Below are positions 42,005-51,137 of a stretch of DNA of 64,000 nt, one piece after another (within the stretch, counting starts at the first letter, position 1; every line of letters begins with the position of its first letter). Location of the stretch: NCBI GenBank assembly GCA_038239005.1, contig JBBSFE010000001.1:118714-182713 (forward strand), read 5' to 3'. The translations under genes and the position numbers were made by a program. Under the pieces are notes generated by a model. That model was not told where the DNA came from. It saw only the letters and a program-made list of their open reading frames with translations, and made no database searches. This stretch comes from DASXHD01 sp038239005 (GTDB lineage Bacteria; Myxococcota_A; Polyangia; Polyangiales; Polyangiaceae).

Positions 42005-44910
42005 GGCGTAGCGTCGTATTCGCTCTTCGCCGCGGGGCGCATGCTCGATGCGAGTGGGTCGTCCATCTTTTCGGGGAGCGACCAATCGTTTTTGAAGAAG
42101 CCGCCCGCGAGAAGCGCACCTGCCGACAAGAGCATTTGCCCACGCGCCGGGCCCACGCCGACGTCCCACACGACGAAGTCCGGAAGCAAATCCGGCAGCG
42201 AAAGCGATCGCCACGTGCCAAAGGCGGTCGTGCCTTCGACGACGACGAGGTACCTATCGGTGCGTTTTGGATTCGGTCGGATGAATGCCGCGCCGACTTC
42301 TGCGCCCGTGAATCGCTTCGCGCCGACCACGACGGCATCCCCATCGACGCGTATCGGTAGATCCGCCTCGAGCGCCCGCAAAACGAGATTCGATTTCGAG
42401 CTGCCGACGAGAAAGAGCGCGCGATCGTTCGCAAGGTTTTCGCCGCGCGCGAAAAACTCCACGTCGCTGATGATGGGGTAGCGCACGGTGACGCCGCCGC
42501 GGATCGCCGCCCACGCGCGTGCGACTTCTTCGTTGGCGCGCGCCTGTTCGGGATCGGACGCGCCCCAAACGAAAAAAAGCGGTGCGTGGAATGCGTCGCG
42601 AATGGGCCCGGTGATTTCGCCGCGTTTCCACGTGCTGTCGCGCTTCGCGGCGCCGATGCGCCACGTTGGGCCGTCGCGGTGCATGATGAGCGGCTCGCCC
42701 CCGAATGCGAGCATTTGACCATCGACGGACACGGTGATGGCCTTGTCCGGTTCGACGAGCGTCGGGTCGCGATCGAACGACAATTCCGCAACCCCGGAGG
42801 TCGTCGCGGTGATGGCGTTTCGCGCCGTGACGCGCGCATCGACTTGGCCCCAGACGTCGGGCCCGGTGAGCTCGTTCACGTGCACCCAGTAACTCTTGCC
42901 ATCGCGGAGCCGCACGGTGCGAAAGCGCACCCGCCGCGGATGCGCATCGCGATGCTTGCCCGTGAGCCACTTGGCGCCTTTCAGATTTTCGTAGGTCGTC
43001 TGCCAGACGTTGTGACCGAGCTCGGGGTGCTCGTGCTCGACGGAGTAATGCATCTTCTCGTAGGCATCGATGAGGACGCCGCTGTTCTCGATCGGCAAAT
43101 CCTTGGTGCCGTGGACGATGAAGAGCGGCAACGCCGAGCCATTGAACGACCACTCGACGTTCGAGCGCTCTTCAGCGAGCACGCGCTCCCAGGGGCGCAT
43201 CGGCCGGCCTGCGATGTCGCGACGCACGAAGTAGCTGTGGTAGCCGCAGAGCGGCTCGGCTGCGGCGAATCGATCAGGATGACGAAACGGAATCGACGCC
43301 GCGCCGATGCCGCCCATCGATGGTCCGGTGATCGTGATGCGGTCTTCGTCGATCGGGAAGCGCGCCACGATGCGGTCGAGCACGCGCATGGGATCGTCCT
43401 CGCCGAGATCGCGATACATCGTGTTGCCGTGGCCGCTCGGCGTGATCACGAACGCATCGAGCGCGGGGAGCACATCGACGTGCCGCTCTTCGTAGTCTTG
43501 CTCGCGCTTCGGATCGTCGTTGCCGAAGAACCAACGCATCATCGCCATCGGCCGGCCGTTGAGGCCGTGCAGCGCAACGACCAGCGGAAACTTTCGCTTC
43601 GTTCCCGGCGTGTATCCGCTCGGGACGTAGAGGCCGTATTCGGCGAGCGCGCCATCGGTGGGTGAGCGATAGGCCATGCGCATCGCGCCCGTGCGCGCCG
43701 CGTACGGATCTTTGTCGTGCTCGAGCGCATCGAGAGCGGTCGTGATCTCGCGCGTTTCGGCGGTGAGCGCTTCGGTGTCGGAGTCGCCGCGATTTTGTGC
43801 GCCCGCGAGACGATTGCGTGCATTCTGCAAGCTGTCGATGGTGTCGTCGCGGAGCCACGACGGGCGCGTGCCGCCGCCGATGCGGGCAAGGACTTCGTCG
43901 GAGCGTTTGATGGCCTCGCGAATCGCTTTTCGTGGATGGAAGTTGCCGGTGATCGCGCGGCCGCCGATGGTCGCGCGCACGTGGAGGTCTTTGTCTTCGA
44001 TGGCCGCGAGGTCGGTGATGGGCGGAAGCTGCACGTCGACGTCGCTCGCATCGAGCGAGACGTCGCCTGCATCGACGTCGAATTGTCCGTCGAGGGTGGC
44101 TTTCACGCGAAGCGACGCATTCATCGGTGCCCCTTCGGTGTAGCGCGCGTGAAGGTGCATCACGTATGCGTCGCCGCGCGTACCGAGGTCGAAGTAGCCG
44201 CGCGCCATTTGCGAAGCGAGCGCGGTCGCTTTGTCGTCGGTCGTGCCGGGCAAGATCAAATACGCGCCCTCGGGTGGCGCGAGGCGCGCGTCGACGAAAC
44301 GCACACGAAAGCTCCACGCTCCATCACGCTGGTGGAGCTTCAGCAAAATCGGATGGTCGCCCGCCGCGAGATCGAGCGTGACGACGTCGTCATCGTCGCG
44401 TTGCGGGCGCGGATCGTCTCGCGCGAGAACCACTTTGCCATCGACCGACACGCGAACGCCGTCGTCGCTGCCGAGGAGCATCGTGATTTTGCCCGCGCTC
44501 GCGAGATGAAGCGTGCCCGCGGCGTACGCGATGACGTCGCTTCCGTTTGCGAGCGCGTTGCCTTTGAACGCGGCCTTCACGTCGATGGCGCCAGCGTTCG
44601 TCGCGGCGAGCGTCCACCCCGGCGTCGCCGCAGATGGAGCGAGCGACGACTCGGCGAGCTTGGGCGGATCGAGCGCGAGGGCGTCGGGCATCGTCACGCC
44701 TTTGCCCGGTTTCGTCGCGTGGCTTGCGGATTCGTAGGGTCCGTTCAAAAGCCACGCACCCAAGTGCCCATCGAACGACGGCGCAATGCGCACGCCGACG
44801 GGCGCCGGATTCTCCTCTGCGGCCACACCTGGAGCCGCGAGGCTCGCGGAGAGCGTGAGGCTCGCGGAGAGCGTTACTGCGAGAACGAGCGCCGCAAAGC
44901 GCACGCGCAT
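41992..44910 (-). CDS. large secreted alpha/beta-hydrolase (esterase/depolymerase type)
   Basis: A 972-residue exported protein. The signal peptide carries the tandem LSASLTLSASLAAP repeat. The N-terminal ~230 residues include a PA14-like pattern (ITMLLGSDDGVRVSVDGKVV, DHPILLKLHQRDGAWSFRV). The hydrolase core (FPLVVALHGLNGRPMAMMR, then GPSMGGIGAASIPFRHPDRF near residue 527) is like PHB depolymerase/feruloyl-esterase-type enzymes. The Ser in GPSMGG is the likely nucleophile; Asp and His partners (HGTKDLPIENSG, EHPELGHNVW) follow. C-terminal beta-rich modules are unassigned. Substrate is unknown. It overlaps the convergent rluB by 13 bp. Confidence 0.82.
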   Translation of the reverse strand: MRVRFAALVLAVTLSASLTLSASLAAPGVAAEENPAPVGVRIAPSFDGHLGAWLLNGPYESASHATKPGKGVTMPDALALDPPKLAESSLAPSAATPGWTLAATNAGAIDVKAAFKGNALANGSDVIAYAAGTLHLASAGKITMLLGSDDGVRVSVDGKVVLARDDPRPQRDDDDVVTLDLAAGDHPILLKLHQRDGAWSFRVRFVDARLAPPEGAYLILPGTTDDKATALASQMARGYFDLGTRGDAYVMHLHARYTEGAPMNASLRVKATLDGQFDVDAGDVSLDASDVDVQLPPITDLAAIEDKDLHVRATIGGRAITGNFHPRKAIREAIKRSDEVLARIGGGTRPSWLRDDTIDSLQNARNRLAGAQNRGDSDTEALTAETREITTALDALEHDKDPYAARTGAMRMAYRSPTDGALAEYGLYVPSGYTPGTKRKFPLVVALHGLNGRPMAMMRWFFGNDDPKREQDYEERHVDVLPALDAFVITPSGHGNTMYRDLGEDDPMRVLDRIVARFPIDEDRITITGPSMGGIGAASIPFRHPDRFAAAEPLCGYHSYFVRRDIAGRPMRPWERVLAEERSNVEWSFNGSALPLFIVHGTKDLPIENSGVLIDAYEKMHYSVEHEHPELGHNVWQTTYENLKGAKWLTGKHRDAHPRRVRFRTVRLRDGKSYWVHVNELTGPDVWGQVDARVTARNAITATTSGVAELSFDRDPTLVEPDKAITVSVDGQMLAFGGEPLIMHRDGPTWRIGAAKRDSTWKRGEITGPIRDAFHAPLFFVWGASDPEQARANEEVARAWAAIRGGVTVRYPIISDVEFFARGENLANDRALFLVGSSKSNLVLRALEADLPIRVDGDAVVVGAKRFTGAEVGAAFIRPNPKRTDRYLVVVEGTTAFGTWRSLSLPDLLPDFVVWDVGVGPARGQMLLSAGALLAGGFFKNDWSLPEKMDDPLASSMRPAAKSEYDATPYLP
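44839..44873 (-). repeat. two tandem 18-bp units shared with 4459-4494
   Basis: On the minus strand CGCTCTCCGCGAGCCTC occurs twice with 18-bp spacing, encoding LSASLTLSASL in the esterase signal peptide. The first repeat locus is non-coding at its own site, so the shared DNA is not explained by protein sequence alone. Confidence 0.85.
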
Positions 44911-45369
44911 TTAGAGAGCCTGAGCGAGCGTCCGTGGCTCGTCGCGGAAGAGGATCTCGATTTTGTGCGCATCGATGATGCGCGTCACGACGCCATCGCC
45001 GAACTTGGTGTGTTTGACGAGGTCGCCTTCTTGGAAGGTCTGCTTGATGGTGTACTTGATGAAGTCCGAGACGCCGCGGCCAGTGACGGCGGACTCCCAG
45101 CTCTTCTCGCGATCGCGTCGCTCTTGCTCGAGCCGCGTGACGCTCGACACGCGCGGCGCGCGCGGGCCACTACCCGCCGACGACGAGCCGACCTTCGCGG
45201 GCGCATCACCGGGTGCGCGCTCGCGGAAGTTGTGTTGCGAATGGCACGTCTCGCATTCGACGCGCTTTGGCAGTGGCCCGACCATTGCCACGATGCGATG
45301 CGTGAGCATCATGCGGCACTTGGTGCACCAGCTGTCGACATCACCACCGGCTTTCAACGCTCGCGGCAC
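44911..45369 (-). CDS. zinc-ribbon plus Tudor-like domain protein
   Basis: A 152-residue protein. An N-terminal C4 zinc ribbon (SWCTKCRMMLTHRI and VECETCHSQHNFR, pairs at about 15/18 and 39/42) is followed by a disordered linker with basic residues, and by a C-terminal segment TFQEGDLVKHTKFGDGVVTR, IIDAHKIEILFRDE, resembling the Tudor-like tail of UvrD/PcrA helicases that binds RNA polymerase. It may therefore act at transcription complexes, but this rests on a short match. The stop lies directly beside the start of the esterase gene; the upstream gene ends 3 bp away, so the two smaller proteins look co-transcribed with it. Confidence 0.72.
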   Translation of the reverse strand: MPRALKAGGDVDSWCTKCRMMLTHRIVAMVGPLPKRVECETCHSQHNFRERAPGDAPAKVGSSSAGSGPRAPRVSSVTRLEQERRDREKSWESAVTGRGVSDFIKYTIKQTFQEGDLVKHTKFGDGVVTRIIDAHKIEILFRDEPRTLAQAL

Positions 45370-45372
45370 GGG

Positions 45373-45852
45373 TTAGGCCTCCTTGGCCTTTTTCTTCTTG
45401 TCGGTGTGGCGTGAGAAGACATCGACCTTCACTTCGGGTTTGGGAAGGGCGCCGTCATCGCCTTCTTCGTCGGCCTCGGACTTTTCGTCTTTGGTCGCGG
45501 GGCGAAAACGAATGGTCGTGTTCACTTCGAACTGAAGTGTCGTGAGCATCTTCTTGAGCTCGTGTGCGAGGTTCGTGTGCTCGAGAAAGTCGCGTGTCTC
45601 TTTGGCGACGACGCGAAGGGCGCCATTCTTCGTATCTTCGACTTGCGTCAGCAGATACGTCGCCACCTCTTTGGGTAAACGCAGCTCACTCACGAGATGT
45701 TTCAGCGACTCGGGTGCGTCTTGCGCTTTCTCGACACCGAGCTCGACGGCGCGCTTCAGCAGCTCGGGGATGACACCGCGAAGGCGCCAATCCCGATCTT
45801 CGGGAGGGATCTGCGAGTCTCGGGGCTCGCGGTCTTTGTGATCCTCATCCAT
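45373..45852 (-). CDS. conserved acidic/helical protein of unknown function
   Basis: I do not recognise this family. From ATG 45852 it is 159 residues (an in-frame start at 45870 is possible). The central helices (WRLRGVIPELLKRAVELGVE, SLKHLVSELRLPKEVATYLL, TRDFLEHTNLAHELKKMLTT) give an amphipathic bundle; the ends are charged and probably disordered, finishing in a Lys-rich tail. No signal or membrane segment. Tight spacing with the zinc-ribbon gene suggests a joint role. Upstream, ribA is divergent from 45888. Confidence 0.65.
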   Translation of the reverse strand: MDEDHKDREPRDSQIPPEDRDWRLRGVIPELLKRAVELGVEKAQDAPESLKHLVSELRLPKEVATYLLTQVEDTKNGALRVVAKETRDFLEHTNLAHELKKMLTTLQFEVNTTIRFRPATKDEKSEADEEGDDGALPKPEVKVDVFSRHTDKKKKAKEA

Positions 45853-45887
45853 CCGCTGCCGTTCTAGCACGTGCTACCGTCCGCGGG

Positions 45888-46466
45888 GTGAGGCTGGTGC
45901 GTTACGCCGAGTCGGTCGTGCCCTCCGACTACGGGCCGGTTGACGTCATCGTCTACAAAGAAGGCGAGGGCGAGCACCTCGCGCTCGTGCGAAACGGCGC
46001 CGATTCAGCCGATCCGTGGCTCGTGCGCGTTCACTCCGAATGCTGGACGGGCGAAGTGCTGCGGTCGCACAAATGCGACTGCCGCGACCAGCTGGACCAA
46101 GCCATGCGGATGATTGCAGAATGCAACCACGGTGCCGTCGTGTATTTGCGCCAAGAGGGTCGCGGCATCGGGCTCGGCAACAAGATTCGCGCGTACGCGC
46201 TCCAAGAGAAGGGGCTCGATACGGTGGAAGCGAATCGCGCTCTCGGCTTCGCCGACGATGCACGAAGCTACGACGTCGCCGCAGACATCTTGCGCGACCT
46301 CGGCGCGACGCGCGTGCGCTTGCTCACGAACAACCCCGAGAAGGTGAAGGGCCTCGAGGCCGGAGGCATCGAGGTCGTCGAGCGCGTGCCGCTCGTGGTG
46401 GCGCAAACGGAAGAGTCCGCGGAATATCTCGCCGTGAAAGCGCGGCGCATGGGACACGATCTATGA
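45888..46466 (+). CDS. ribA: GTP cyclohydrolase II
   Basis: A 192-residue enzyme opening GTP to the first riboflavin intermediate, with release of formate and pyrophosphate. The zinc-binding segment HSECWTGEVLRSHKCDC supplies Cys52, Cys63 and Cys65; the GTP-binding YLRQEGRGIGLGNKIRAYAL and LLTNNPEKVKGLEAGGIEVV follow. The canonical HSEC(L)TGD has W and E here. The GTG start at 45888 is used; the sequence around it (GGGGTGAGG) is purine-rich. It lacks the RibB half, so DHBP synthase must be encoded elsewhere. ATGA overlap with the next gene. Confidence 0.93.
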   Translation: MRLVRYAESVVPSDYGPVDVIVYKEGEGEHLALVRNGADSADPWLVRVHSECWTGEVLRSHKCDCRDQLDQAMRMIAECNHGAVVYLRQEGRGIGLGNKIRAYALQEKGLDTVEANRALGFADDARSYDVAADILRDLGATRVRLLTNNPEKVKGLEAGGIEVVERVPLVVAQTEESAEYLAVKARRMGHDL

Positions 46467-47269
46467 GAGTCGCCGTCATCCAGCTCAATTCGCAAAACGA
46501 CCTCGCGAAAAATCTCGAGCGCGTCACCGAGCTTTGCGGGCGCGCCGCCGATATGGGGGCGGAGCTCGTCGCGCTTCCGGAGAACTTCGCGTTCATCGGC
46601 GAGTCCGACGACGACAAGCGCGCGATCGCCGATGACCTCGCCGGTGATGGCCCCATCGTCAAAACGGTGCAGACCATCGCACGTGAGCGAAACGTCTTCG
46701 TGCTTGCGGGCGGCATGCCAGAAAAAAGCGAAGACGCCGACAAGCCCTTCAACACGAGCGCGCTCGTCGCGCCGAACGGCGTCATCGTCGCGCGCTACCG
46801 CAAGATCCATTTGTTCGATGTCGATCTCCCCGACGGCACGACGCTGCGCGAATCAAACGCATGCAGACCCGGCGACGAGCCCGTGGTCGCCGAAGTGCGC
46901 GGGAAAAAACTCGGCATGACGATTTGCTACGACGTGCGCTTCCCCGAGCTCTATCGCAAGCTCGCCGACCAGGGCGCGCACATCATCACGATCCCCGCCG
47001 CGTTCACGCTCACGACGGGCAAAGACCACTGGCTCACGCTGCTGCGCGCGCGCGCGATCGAAGACCAAGTGTTCGTCATCGCTCCAGCGCAACACGGCAA
47101 ACACCCGCGCGGCCGCCAAACGTACGGCAAGAGCGCAATCATCGATCCGTGGGGCGACGTGCTCGCGCAATGCGGCGAAGGCGAAGGCATCGCCATCACG
47201 ACGCTCGACTTCGCCTACCAAGACCGCGTCCGCGCCGCCCTGCCTGCGCTGCAGCACCGCCGCCTTTAG
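46463..47269 (+). CDS. nitrilase-superfamily amidase (deaminated-glutathione amidase type)
   Basis: A 268-residue carbon-nitrogen hydrolase. The catalytic triad is visible: Glu40 in LVALPENFAF, Lys114 in YRKIHLFDVDLPDG and Cys155 in GMTICYDVRFPELYRKLA. The closest match is the Nit1/YbeM branch that removes deaminated glutathione made by transaminase side reactions, a metabolite-repair role. The ATG overlaps the ribA stop (ATGA), so both are probably one transcript. The cytosolic enzyme has no signal peptide. Confidence 0.88.
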   Translation: MRVAVIQLNSQNDLAKNLERVTELCGRAADMGAELVALPENFAFIGESDDDKRAIADDLAGDGPIVKTVQTIARERNVFVLAGGMPEKSEDADKPFNTSALVAPNGVIVARYRKIHLFDVDLPDGTTLRESNACRPGDEPVVAEVRGKKLGMTICYDVRFPELYRKLADQGAHIITIPAAFTLTTGKDHWLTLLRARAIEDQVFVIAPAQHGKHPRGRQTYGKSAIIDPWGDVLAQCGEGEGIAITTLDFAYQDRVRAALPALQHRRL

Positions 47270-47276
47270 TTTTCCG

Positions 47277-48674
47277 TTACGGAAAGTGAACCGTGACGGG
47301 GGTGGGGTGGGGGTTGGTGTCGATGGAGCCGTCGACGAGGCCCTGGCCTAGTTGGCCGCGGTCGTCGGCGCCCCAGCACATGACCGAGCCGCCTTCGATG
47401 AGCGCGCACGTGTGGTTCGTGCCCGCTTCGACTTGGAGCGCTTTGCCCGTCAGGCCTTGCACTTGCGTTGGCGAGAGGATGTCGGCGAAGGAGAAGCCAG
47501 CGTCGGTTGCGCCGGTTGCGCACTGGCCGTAGTCGTTTTGGCCCCAGCAGTAGACCGTGCCGTCACTCGCGAGCGCGCACGTGTGCGAGTAGCCCGCGGT
47601 GACTTGCTTCACGACTTTGCCGCCCACGTTGACCGTGAGTGGTGTCGCTGATGTCGTCGGCGTGACACTGCCTTGGCCGAGCTCGGCGTCGGCGTTCTCT
47701 CCCCAACAGTAAAGGACGCCGGTCGAGACTGCGCACCCATGCTGAAGACCCGCAGCGATGTCGGAGACACCCGTGAGCGATACGACGCCACTCAGCGATG
47801 GCGAAGTTGCGGTGCGACCGAGCTGGCCGACCGTGTTCGCGCCCCACGAAAGCACGCCGCCGCCTTTCAGAAGCGCAGTGGTGGAGTCGTACCCCGGACC
47901 CATCATCGCCGCTGCGCCCGCATCTGTGTTGATCGCGACCGCCGGAAGCACGTTGCCGTTCGTGCCCGGCGCGGGCACGTCGAGCTGCAGCGTTTCGTCG
48001 TAGCCCCAGCAATACATTTTGCCGACGGTGTCGATCGCGCACGCGTGAAGGTTGCCCGCCCAAACGCCGGCGACCGTCGATGGGATGCCTTGCACCGCGG
48101 CGGCCGTCGGGTGCGCGTTGGTGTCGAACAAGCCCGAATCAGCGGAGAGACCGAGCTGACCTGTCGCGTTTGCGCCGAAGCACTTCGGAACGCCGGCCGA
48201 GAGCACGCACGTCGAGCTGTACGTCACCGAAAAATGACTCGCCGTGATCTGCGTGATGTTCGCGAGCTTCGGATTGACCGGCGTAGGTTGCATGGTCCCG
48301 TCGAACCCGCCGTCGGACAAGAGCCCCACGCCGAGCTGACCGAGGTTGTTGCGACCCCAGCAGCGAATCGTTCCGTCGGTCACGCGGGCGCACGAGTGAA
48401 AACCGCCCGACGCGATTTCGACCATGCACGGCGTCGAGGTGCAGAGCGGACCCGCCTCGATGATGCCGCCGTCGGATGCGTCGCCCGTTGTGCTGTCGTC
48501 GGCAATGATGACGTCGACGCTCGCGTCGCCCGGAACGGTGTTGTCGATCACGGCGTCGGGGCCGCCGCCGCTGTCGTCACCGCCATCGAAGAGACCGTTG
48601 CCGTCCGTTCCGCCGCACGCATACGCAGCCCCGAGTGTTGCGGCCAGCGCGATGGACAGACGGATGAGCTTCAT
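47277..48674 (-). CDS. RCC1-repeat lipoprotein
   Basis: A 465-residue outer-membrane or surface lipoprotein (MKLIRLSIALAATLGAAYAC with an Asp/Gly-rich linker). Seven RCC1-type blades can be seen: RCWGRNNLGQLG, KCFGANATGQLG, YCWGYDETLQLD, LSWGANTVGQLG, YCWGENADAELG, YCWGQNDYGQCA and MCWGADDRGQLG, each with HTCA/HSCA-type partners, enough for one propeller. The ligand is unknown; such proteins are numerous in Polyangiales. The convergent nitrilase gene stops 7 bp away. Confidence 0.88.
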   Translation of the reverse strand: MKLIRLSIALAATLGAAYACGGTDGNGLFDGGDDSGGGPDAVIDNTVPGDASVDVIIADDSTTGDASDGGIIEAGPLCTSTPCMVEIASGGFHSCARVTDGTIRCWGRNNLGQLGVGLLSDGGFDGTMQPTPVNPKLANITQITASHFSVTYSSTCVLSAGVPKCFGANATGQLGLSADSGLFDTNAHPTAAAVQGIPSTVAGVWAGNLHACAIDTVGKMYCWGYDETLQLDVPAPGTNGNVLPAVAINTDAGAAAMMGPGYDSTTALLKGGGVLSWGANTVGQLGRTATSPSLSGVVSLTGVSDIAAGLQHGCAVSTGVLYCWGENADAELGQGSVTPTTSATPLTVNVGGKVVKQVTAGYSHTCALASDGTVYCWGQNDYGQCATGATDAGFSFADILSPTQVQGLTGKALQVEAGTNHTCALIEGGSVMCWGADDRGQLGQGLVDGSIDTNPHPTPVTVHFP

Positions 48675-48698
48675 CGCCCAAACCTAGCAGTAATCAGC

Positions 48699-49700
48699 TC
48701 AAGAGAGATGTTTTCGGGCGATATCGGCCCATGTTCCTTGCGGCTCGAGGTCGAGGTAACGCTTCCAGTGAATGCGCGCGCGCGAGCGTTCGCCGAGCTG
48801 CTCGCACGCCATCGCGAGGTTGAAGTGTGCGTCCGCGAAGCGCGAATCGCGAGAGATCGCCTTTTCGAAGTGGTCCGATGCGCGTTTGGCGTCGCCGCGC
48901 TCGAGCATTACGTAGCCAAGGTTGTAGTGCGCTTCGGGTTGCCGATCGTCGATCGAGATCGCGGTCAGGTAGAGCGTCTCGGCCGCGCGGTCGAGGCCGC
49001 GTCGAAAGAGAATGTTGCCGAGGTTCGTGTGTGCGATGGCGAGCTGCGGGTCGAGATCGATCGCTTCGCGATAGAGCGTTTCGGCTTCGTCGTACGAGGA
49101 CGGGTCTTCGTCGAGCGAGCTCGCACGCACGTAAAGATCGTACGCCGCAGCGATGCGCGCGGCAGGCGTGCGCGGGCGAAGGACGCGAACGACGTCGGTT
49201 CGAAGCGCGCTGACATCGAAGTCGAGCACGAGCTGGCCAGTGACGGGCTCGAACGCGCGCCCGCCGAAGTCGGGCATGGGCGAGCGCACGACGACGCGCC
49301 GCCCGTCGCTGACGAGTCGAAGCTCCTGAAGAGGATGCGTGATGCGCGGCAACGCCTGACGAAGTGCACCGATCGCACGCGCAACTTCGCGCATCTTCAC
49401 TTCGCGCGAGAGCATGAGCGTGGCGCGAAGCGCGATGAGGTCTTGGAACGTGTAAGCGCGCTTTCCGTTGCGCTCGCCCGTGGGCGACACGATTTTGGCG
49501 CGGTCGAGCGTGCGGAGGCGCGCGGGCGTGAGACCGAGGAGCTTCGAGACTTCTTTGGCCGAAAAAAGGTCTGTGACGGGCTCGAGCGCTTCGGCCGTTG
49601 CCGGGGCGCCTGTGCTGCCGTCGCGGGTGTCGATGCGGCCGCCGCCGCTACCAAAGCGAACGTGGATGATGTTGTCGGGCTTCTTCTTCACAATGCGCAT
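48699..49700 (-). CDS. MerR-type regulator fused to TPR domain
   Basis: A 333-residue protein. Residues ~45-115 form a MerR winged helix (LFSAKEVSKLLGLTPARLRT, YTFQDLIALRATLMLSREVK, MREVARAIGALRQALPRI). The remainder includes four TPRs (AIAHTNLGNILFRRGLDRAA, EAHYNLGYVMLERGDAKRAS, DAHFNLAMACEQLGERSRAR). It probably binds DNA and recruits a protein partner instead of a small effector. The start is ATG 49700; upstream frame to 50174 is antisense shadow. It is divergent from the histone-tail SRPBCC gene across 84 bp, a likely shared regulatory region. Confidence 0.82.
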   Translation of the reverse strand: MRIVKKKPDNIIHVRFGSGGGRIDTRDGSTGAPATAEALEPVTDLFSAKEVSKLLGLTPARLRTLDRAKIVSPTGERNGKRAYTFQDLIALRATLMLSREVKMREVARAIGALRQALPRITHPLQELRLVSDGRRVVVRSPMPDFGGRAFEPVTGQLVLDFDVSALRTDVVRVLRPRTPAARIAAAYDLYVRASSLDEDPSSYDEAETLYREAIDLDPQLAIAHTNLGNILFRRGLDRAAETLYLTAISIDDRQPEAHYNLGYVMLERGDAKRASDHFEKAISRDSRFADAHFNLAMACEQLGERSRARIHWKRYLDLEPQGTWADIARKHLS

Positions 49701-49784
49701 CCATCTGATCGCGCATCCGCGCGCGCGGAGCAAGACACAACGGCGACTGTGGAGAACTTCGTGGAGCACTGATAGCGTTGCACC

Positions 49785-50342
49785 ATGGCTGCGAAGAAGA
49801 AAAAGACGGTCGCGAAAAAGAAGAAAGCCGCGCCGAAGAAGAAGCCCGCGCCGAAAAAGAAAGCCGTGAAGCCCGCCGCGCCGAAGAAGACCGCGCCGAA
49901 GAAGAAAGCCGTAAAGCGCGCCGCGCCTGCCGAGCGCGAGGTCGCGACGATCGTGCAAGAAGAAATGTTCGATGCCGCGCCAATGGACGTCTACGAAGCG
50001 CTGGTCGATCCCGCGAAGCACGCCGCGTTCACCGGCAGCACCGCGACCGGCGAGCCGCTCGAAGGCGGAGAGTTCACCGCGTGGGACGGCTACATCGCCG
50101 GCGTGCACGAGCGACTCGTTCCAGGGGCGCGCATCGTCCAGCTTTGGCGCACGAGCGAATTTCCGAAGGACCACCCAAGCTCGCGCCTCGAAATCGAGCT
50201 ACGCCCCGCCGAAGGCAAAACGCGCCTTCGCCTCACTCACTCGGGCGTGCCGAAGTCGCAAGCGAAGGGCTACGAAAAAGGCTGGGTCGAGCGCTACTGG
50301 GAGCCGCTCCGCAGCTACCTTCGCGATCAGGCCTGGGATTAA
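49785..50342 (+). CDS. SRPBCC/AHSA1-type protein with histone H1-like Lys/Ala/Pro tail
   Basis: A 185-residue protein. Residues 1-~50 are almost wholly Lys, Ala and Pro with short KKK clusters, like bacterial histone H1/HctA tails. The rest is an SRPBCC helix-grip domain (MFDAAPMDVYEALVDPAKHA, WDGYIAGVHERLVPGARIVQ, RLTHSGVPKSQAKGYEKGWV) of the AHA1 type, which binds hydrophobic ligands or Hsp90-like partners. The tail could anchor the domain to DNA or to acidic surfaces. The ATG at 49785 follows 84 bp shared with the divergent MerR-TPR gene. Confidence 0.8.
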   Translation: MAAKKKKTVAKKKKAAPKKKPAPKKKAVKPAAPKKTAPKKKAVKRAAPAEREVATIVQEEMFDAAPMDVYEALVDPAKHAAFTGSTATGEPLEGGEFTAWDGYIAGVHERLVPGARIVQLWRTSEFPKDHPSSRLEIELRPAEGKTRLRLTHSGVPKSQAKGYEKGWVERYWEPLRSYLRDQAWD

Positions 50343-50389
50343 TTCAAAGGTCAGTTGACTTGACCGTCTTGCGTGAAGTGAGCGTCTAA

Positions 50390-51088
50390 CTAACCCGTTT
50401 TGAGCGTTTGTTCGTCTCGCAACGGGACGACGATTTGTTCGATTGACACCCCCGACGGGCGCGCTTCGATCCACGTCGCGTGAGCGACGAGCGGCTGCGC
50501 GCCGCGTTCGACGCCGTCGGGTGCTTCGCCGATGCTGCCGACGTTCACGATGCGTGTGGTGCCAATCGTGCGATCGAATGGTGTGTGGCTCATGCCGCAG
50601 ACGACGAGGTCGGCGGGATCGTCGCCGATGAGCGAGGAGAGCTCTTCGTCGCTCATGTCTTGCGTCATCGCTTCAGATGGGTCGGCGGGGGAGCCGTGCA
50701 CGAGCAGGAGCTCGCCGCCATCTTCGAGAGGCAAACGATATTGCGTCGGAAGGCGGCGCAAGCGCTCGAGCACGAGCTCGCCGAGCTCGCTGCGAACGCC
50801 GCGCATGCGTTCAACCATCTTTTGCTCGTGCTCGCTCTTCGAGGAAATTTTCGCGGGGTCGAGCGTGGCGATGGCGCGATCGGTCACGCCTTGAACCATC
50901 ACCGCGCCGGCGGCCGAGAGGCGGCGCCATGTCTCGAGGGGCTGGGCGTGGCGTGCGTCGTCGAGGCCGGGGAACACGATGTCGCCGGCGACGATGAGCT
51001 TGTGAAACGCGCGCCGCTCGGCAGTTGCCAGAACCGCGCGGAGGGCGTCGAGGTTTCCGTGAACGTCACTAATGCAGAGAATCAGCAT
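50390..51088 (-). CDS. calcineurin-type metallophosphoesterase
   Basis: A 232-residue phosphoesterase. SDVHGN at residues 7-12, AGDIVFPG, VQGVTD, VHGSPADP and GMSHTPF account for the metal ligands of the YfcE/MJ0936 class, which hydrolyse phosphodiesters or phosphomonoesters. Specificity is unknown. Its start is 49 bp from the trpA stop on the same strand, so it could be read through from trpBA. No signal peptide, so cytosolic. Confidence 0.88.
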   Translation of the reverse strand: MLILCISDVHGNLDALRAVLATAERRAFHKLIVAGDIVFPGLDDARHAQPLETWRRLSAAGAVMVQGVTDRAIATLDPAKISSKSEHEQKMVERMRGVRSELGELVLERLRRLPTQYRLPLEDGGELLLVHGSPADPSEAMTQDMSDEELSSLIGDDPADLVVCGMSHTPFDRTIGTTRIVNVGSIGEAPDGVERGAQPLVAHATWIEARPSGVSIEQIVVPLRDEQTLKTG

Positions 51089-51137
51089 GGGCCAGCGAGC
51101 TTCTCATAGCGCGCCACCGCGGCGTCGCCCAGCTCAT

